From Candidatus Alkanophagales archaeon (GTDB taxonomy: Archaea > Halobacteriota > Syntropharchaeia > Alkanophagales > B39-G2), in the NCBI GenBank assembly GCA_003661185.1, contig QMVQ01000045.1, positions 1-9,527 on the forward strand: a stretch of 9,527 nt of DNA, in the 5' to 3' direction. Below the pieces are notes generated by a model that had not been told where the DNA came from, did not search any database, and was given only the letters and a program-made list of their open reading frames with translations. Made by a program: the position numbers and the translations under genes. Shown here piece by piece: positions 6,244 through 9,527 of the stretch. The number at the start of each line of letters is the position of its first letter. Position 1 is the stretch's first letter.

Positions 6244-6280
6244 GCGGCAGGAGACCACCCGACGGGTGGAGGAATGCCGC
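6244..6280. repeat. Symmetric two-stem hairpin just upstream of thiL
   Basis: GCGGCA (6244-6249) pairs with TGCCGC (6275-6280). Inside it, CCACCC (6255-6260) pairs with GGGTGG (6264-6269) around a 3-nt loop. Two 5-nt internal-loop strands (6250-6254 and 6270-6274) separate the stems. On the minus strand the structure ends 8 nt before the thiL ATG, so if transcribed it lies in the 5' UTR. It does not show the conserved core of the TPP riboswitch. Its inner stem resembles the hairpin at 6470-6490, suggesting that both belong to one mobile-element relic. Confidence 0.5.
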
Positions 6281-6510
6281 CTTTCTCACCTCCGTTAGGT
6301 TTTTAAGGTGGTATTCCCATATTTTTCTAGGGCTGAGCCTTAAGACACGAGGAGACGGCTGCAAGGCTGTGAAGCTCTCAACTACGTGGACTGGGAGCGG
6401 GCTCCCGTCCACAGGGCTGCTGTCAACCAGCCCGATGTAGGGGTCGATTAACATGAGACCACCTACAAGCCACCCGTTTCAACGGGGTGGTAGTTGACTT
6501 CTTGACTCAA
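6281..6510 (+). mobile_element. Possible IS200/IS605-type remnant: tnpB tail and right-end hairpin
   Basis: In one plus-strand frame the segment reads LKTRGDGCKAVKLSTTWTG..., then a stop (6438-6440), then GSINMRPPTSHPFQRGGS and a second stop (6495-6497). This resembles the low-complexity C-terminal tails of archaeal TnpB proteins, which contain RGDG- or CGDG-type blocks and end close to the element's right end. A hairpin follows: CCACCCGT at 6470-6477 pairs with ACGGGGTGG at 6482-6490 with one bulged G. Then comes TAGTTGAC and, 20 nt after the stem, TCAA (6507-6510), the sort of sequence at which IS608-like right ends are cleaved. The catalytic core of tnpB and any tnpA are absent. If correct, this also covers the site where an omega-RNA scaffold would lie. 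The reading rests on pattern similarity only. Confidence 0.42.
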
Positions 6511-6617
6511 CTATCCTTTTTCTTCTTTTTAGGAGTTAAGATTTGAGAGAGCCAATATGGTAGGTGACTAAAATGAAAAGGCAGAAGCATTGGGAGTCAT
6601 AAGCAAAAACGAGGGCG

Positions 6618-7472
6618 ATGTATGAAATAGTCAGGAAGAAGGAATTAGCGCCAAACATTAAGCAGCTTGAGGTTTTTGCGCCGCTGGTGGCGAGGCGGGC
6701 AAGAGTGGGGCAGTTCGTCATTTTGAGGGTTGACGAGCGTGGTGAGCGTATCCCTCTAACAATTGTCGCTGCTGACTCTGAGAAAGGCACCGTGACGATA
6801 ATTTTCCGAGAGGTTGGGAGGACAACGAAGAAACTCGGTAGGCTGCGAGAGGGCGATTACATCCTTGACTTCGTCGGTCCTTTAGGCGTGCCTGCGAGCA
6901 TTAAAAAATACGGGTGCGTGGTGTGCATCGGCGGCGGCGTCGGAGTCGCACCCATATACCCAAGAGCGAGCGCGTTGAAAGCCGCCGGGAATTATGTGAT
7001 TTCGATAATCGGAGCACGGACTAAAGACTTGCTTATTTTGGAGGAAGAGATGCGGGAGGTGAGCGATGAGCTTTACGTGACGACGGACGACGGCTCTAAG
7101 GGGCGTAAGGGCTTCGTCAGCGATGTTTTGCGGGACCTGCTTGAAACTGCAGCGGCGGGACGGCGTCAGAGAATAGACCTCGTAGTGGCAGCCGGACCTG
7201 TGGTAATGATGAAGGTCGTTGCTGGCGTCACACGAGACTACGGGGTGAAGTCGATAGTGAGTTTGAACCCGATAATGGTCGATGGGACGGGGATGTGCGG
7301 CTCCTGTCGTGTGACGGTCGGCGGCGAGATTAAGTTCGCCTGTGTCCACGGTCCGGAATTCGATGCGCACTTCGTCGATTTCGACGAACTCCTCGCACGC
7401 AACGCAAGATATCTGGAAGAGGAACGGCTGGCGCTGAAGCTGTTTGAAAAAGAGACTGGACGGGGTGAGTGA
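6618..7472 (+). CDS. NfnA/SudB-like ferredoxin-NAD(P)+ reductase small subunit
   Basis: This 284-residue FAD- and [2Fe-2S]-containing subunit corresponds to the small subunit of NADH-dependent reduced ferredoxin:NADP+ oxidoreductase (NfnA), also annotated as sulfide dehydrogenase subunit SudB. An FAD-binding barrel (about 1-95) carries GQFVILR (31-37) and RIPLTIV (44-50). The NAD-binding lobe starts with CIGGGVGVAPIYP (103-115). The C-terminal iron-sulfur motif is DGTGMCGSC (222-230) with a further Cys at 242. In Thermotoga NfnA an Asp and three Cys ligate the cluster, consistent with the pattern here. ATG 6618 is preceded by GAGGG (6611-6615) at short spacing. The gene is followed without any gap by its partner subunit, so the two are translated as a pair. 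Dihydroorotate dehydrogenase PyrK-like electron-transfer proteins are the main alternative, but no pyrD is adjacent. Confidence 0.88.
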   Translation: MYEIVRKKELAPNIKQLEVFAPLVARRARVGQFVILRVDERGERIPLTIVAADSEKGTVTIIFREVGRTTKKLGRLREGDYILDFVGPLGVPASIKKYGCVVCIGGGVGVAPIYPRASALKAAGNYVISIIGARTKDLLILEEEMREVSDELYVTTDDGSKGRKGFVSDVLRDLLETAAAGRRQRIDLVVAAGPVVMMKVVAGVTRDYGVKSIVSLNPIMVDGTGMCGSCRVTVGGEIKFACVHGPEFDAHFVDFDELLARNARYLEEERLALKLFEKETGRGE

Positions 7473-8984
<1,512 letters not shown>

Positions 8985-8992
8985 CTTTTTAT

Positions 8993-9055
8993 ATGAAAGT
9001 AGGCGTTGTGGAGTGTGGAGCGATAAGCACTGAGATAAGCAAAAGAATCATCTAA
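8993..9055 (+). pseudogene. Truncated N-terminus of aspartate dehydrogenase (nadX-like)
   Basis: ATG 8993 opens a 20-codon frame, MKVGVVECGAISTEISKRII, that stops at 9053-9055. It resembles the Rossmann start of archaeal L-aspartate dehydrogenase (MKIGIVGCGAIGTEIAKAI type), the enzyme that makes iminoaspartate for NAD synthesis. Two Rossmann glycines are replaced (VECGAIS for VGCGAIG), and nothing of the remaining ~240 residues follows in any frame. It starts only 8 nt after the NfnB-like gene, so an intact nadX may once have been the third gene of that operon. The similarity is short, so homoserine dehydrogenase-like or other Rossmann proteins cannot be excluded. Confidence 0.42.
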
Positions 9056-9271
9056 AATGAACGAAGCTTTCCATCTTGTTCAATTCCATGAGATTATAGG
9101 CTGTCGCCCGCATCCTAAACGTTGTTTTTCAACACCTATCTTATATTTTACAACAATTCTCCTATGATAAACGTTATAAAAGTTCATTGTTGCCCGTCCA
9201 CAGCTGTATCTTCACTTGCTTTTAGTATAGCATCCATCAAAACGGTAAACTTTTTTAAAGTGTTCAAATAC
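9048..9271 (-). pseudogene. Possible degraded DDE-transposase C-terminus in AT-rich island
   Basis: On the minus strand, a frame ending with the stop at 9048-9050 reads FRMRATAYNLMELNKMESFVHFR (9051-9119; key block RATAYNL). This is like the C-terminal 'ATAYNL/LAYNL' helix of IS4/IS5-type transposases. Just upstream, in a shifted frame, a 43-codon open stretch (9083-9211) contains MNFYNVYHRRIVVKYKIG, compatible with the helix preceding that block in such enzymes. One stop (9212-9214) and at least one frameshift interrupt it. No start, DDE triad or terminal inverted repeats were identified. Its end overlaps the truncated nadX-like fragment, so an old insertion there is plausible. AT-rich DNA easily yields protein-like fragments, hence the low confidence. 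Confidence 0.33.
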
Positions 9272-9504
9272 CTATCTTGTCATATATTTTATCCATGACA
9301 ATCCATGTCTCATTTAAAAACCATCTTTTTTAAACCCAGGATTTTAATTCTTTTCAAGGTTAGAATACACTTTTAACAGAAATTCTCTCTATAAAACTTT
9401 CAAAACCAATGAATTCCTAACCCCGATTCTATCTTTTGTATCCTAACACATTTAAGTTTTCATCAATCAATATACTATTCTTATATTCGTTTTTGTAATA
9501 CGCA
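9272..9504. other. AT-rich gene-poor stretch
   Basis: Strongly A/T-rich sequence contrasting with the GC-rich coding DNA before 8985. Minus-strand frames show protein-like fragments, but one frame carries about as many stop codons as random DNA of this composition would, so no gene is claimed. No tandem repeats, CRISPR repeats or RNA gene were recognised. It may be further decayed insertion-sequence DNA or a long intergenic/leader region belonging to whatever lies beyond the window. Confidence 0.5.
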
Positions 9505-9514
9505 CCCCCGGGGG
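9505..9514. repeat. CCCCCGGGGG palindrome at window end
   Basis: A perfect 10-bp GC palindrome abruptly ends the AT-rich stretch and is followed by AGGATGCTCAAAC up to the window edge. The layout (GC hairpin, GGATG, TCAA) loosely resembles an IS200/IS605 right end. With only one copy and a truncated flank its nature cannot be settled. Confidence 0.35.
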
Positions 9515-9527
9515 AGGATGCTCAAAC

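Noticed and set aside
6236..6454. N-terminal extension of thiL giving a 408-residue protein
   Set aside because: The extra residues lack ThiL similarity, cover a strong hairpin and IS-like sequence, and the protein has normal length and N-terminus when started at 6235.
6236..6460. TPP riboswitch upstream of thiL
   Set aside because: The conserved THI-box core (CUGAGA and the ACCUGAUCUGG-like block) is not found in proper order; only a generic hairpin is present.
9264..9497. Degraded gene in one minus-strand frame
   Set aside because: About six stops in 78 codons is what random DNA of this A/T content would give, so the fragments are not evidence of coding.
9056..9527. CRISPR leader and first repeat
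   Set aside because: AT-rich DNA before a GC palindrome is suggestive, but there is no repeated unit within the window and no cas gene, so there is no support.

Overview
The window reads as a chromosomal segment of an anaerobic archaeon, probably a euryarchaeote in the broad sense. The domain is indicated by peptidyl-tRNA hydrolase 2, an aIF5A with an intact hypusine motif, a THEP1-type NTPase, a zinc-ribbon GlyRS and archaeal BRE/TATA promoters. The paired NfnA/NfnB-type flavoproteins suggest anaerobic NAD(P)H/ferredoxin metabolism. I cannot name the genus from this sequence. Most of the window is moderately GC-rich and densely coding; the last ~470 bases are strikingly AT-rich and gene-poor.

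Layout. Bases 1-106 are non-coding with a strong hairpin downstream of pth2 (minus strand). A divergent spacer (485-625) separates pth2 from a membrane-anchored Lon-like S16 peptidase (plus strand), whose last codons overlap the 3' end of a tRNA-Pro(GGG) gene on the minus strand. From about 1600 a plus-strand cluster follows: aIF5A, a small elongation-factor-like beta-barrel protein, a four-CBS-domain protein, glycyl-tRNA synthetase and a THEP1 NTPase. The first four genes are tightly packed (1-14 nt gaps) and look like a translation-centred operon. THEP1 converges on thiL (minus strand) with an 11-nt tail overlap.

Upstream of thiL lies a ~270-nt stretch that I read as a decayed IS200/IS605-type remnant: a tnpB-like C-terminal tail plus a right-end hairpin. 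It also carries a well-formed hairpin just before the thiL start. Next comes a two-gene plus-strand operon of NfnA/SudB-like and NfnB/GltD-like subunits, with zero intergenic bases. It is followed by a 20-codon fragment resembling the N-terminus of aspartate dehydrogenase (nadX), cut off by an AT-rich island that carries a possible degraded DDE-transposase C-terminus on the minus strand. The window ends in a CCCCCGGGGG palindrome.

How the genes work together: the central cluster supports translation (aIF5A, EF-like protein, GlyRS, with Pth2 and tRNA-Pro nearby). ThiL makes the cofactor thiamine diphosphate. The Nfn-like pair would interconvert NADH, NADPH and reduced ferredoxin. I found no defence system, CRISPR array or clearly novel multi-gene system. 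The most interesting signals are local: a tRNA/CDS overlap, a C33 tRNA-Pro, an IS relic next to thiL, a truncated nadX at an AT-rich scar, and an insertion in the NfnB-like subunit.
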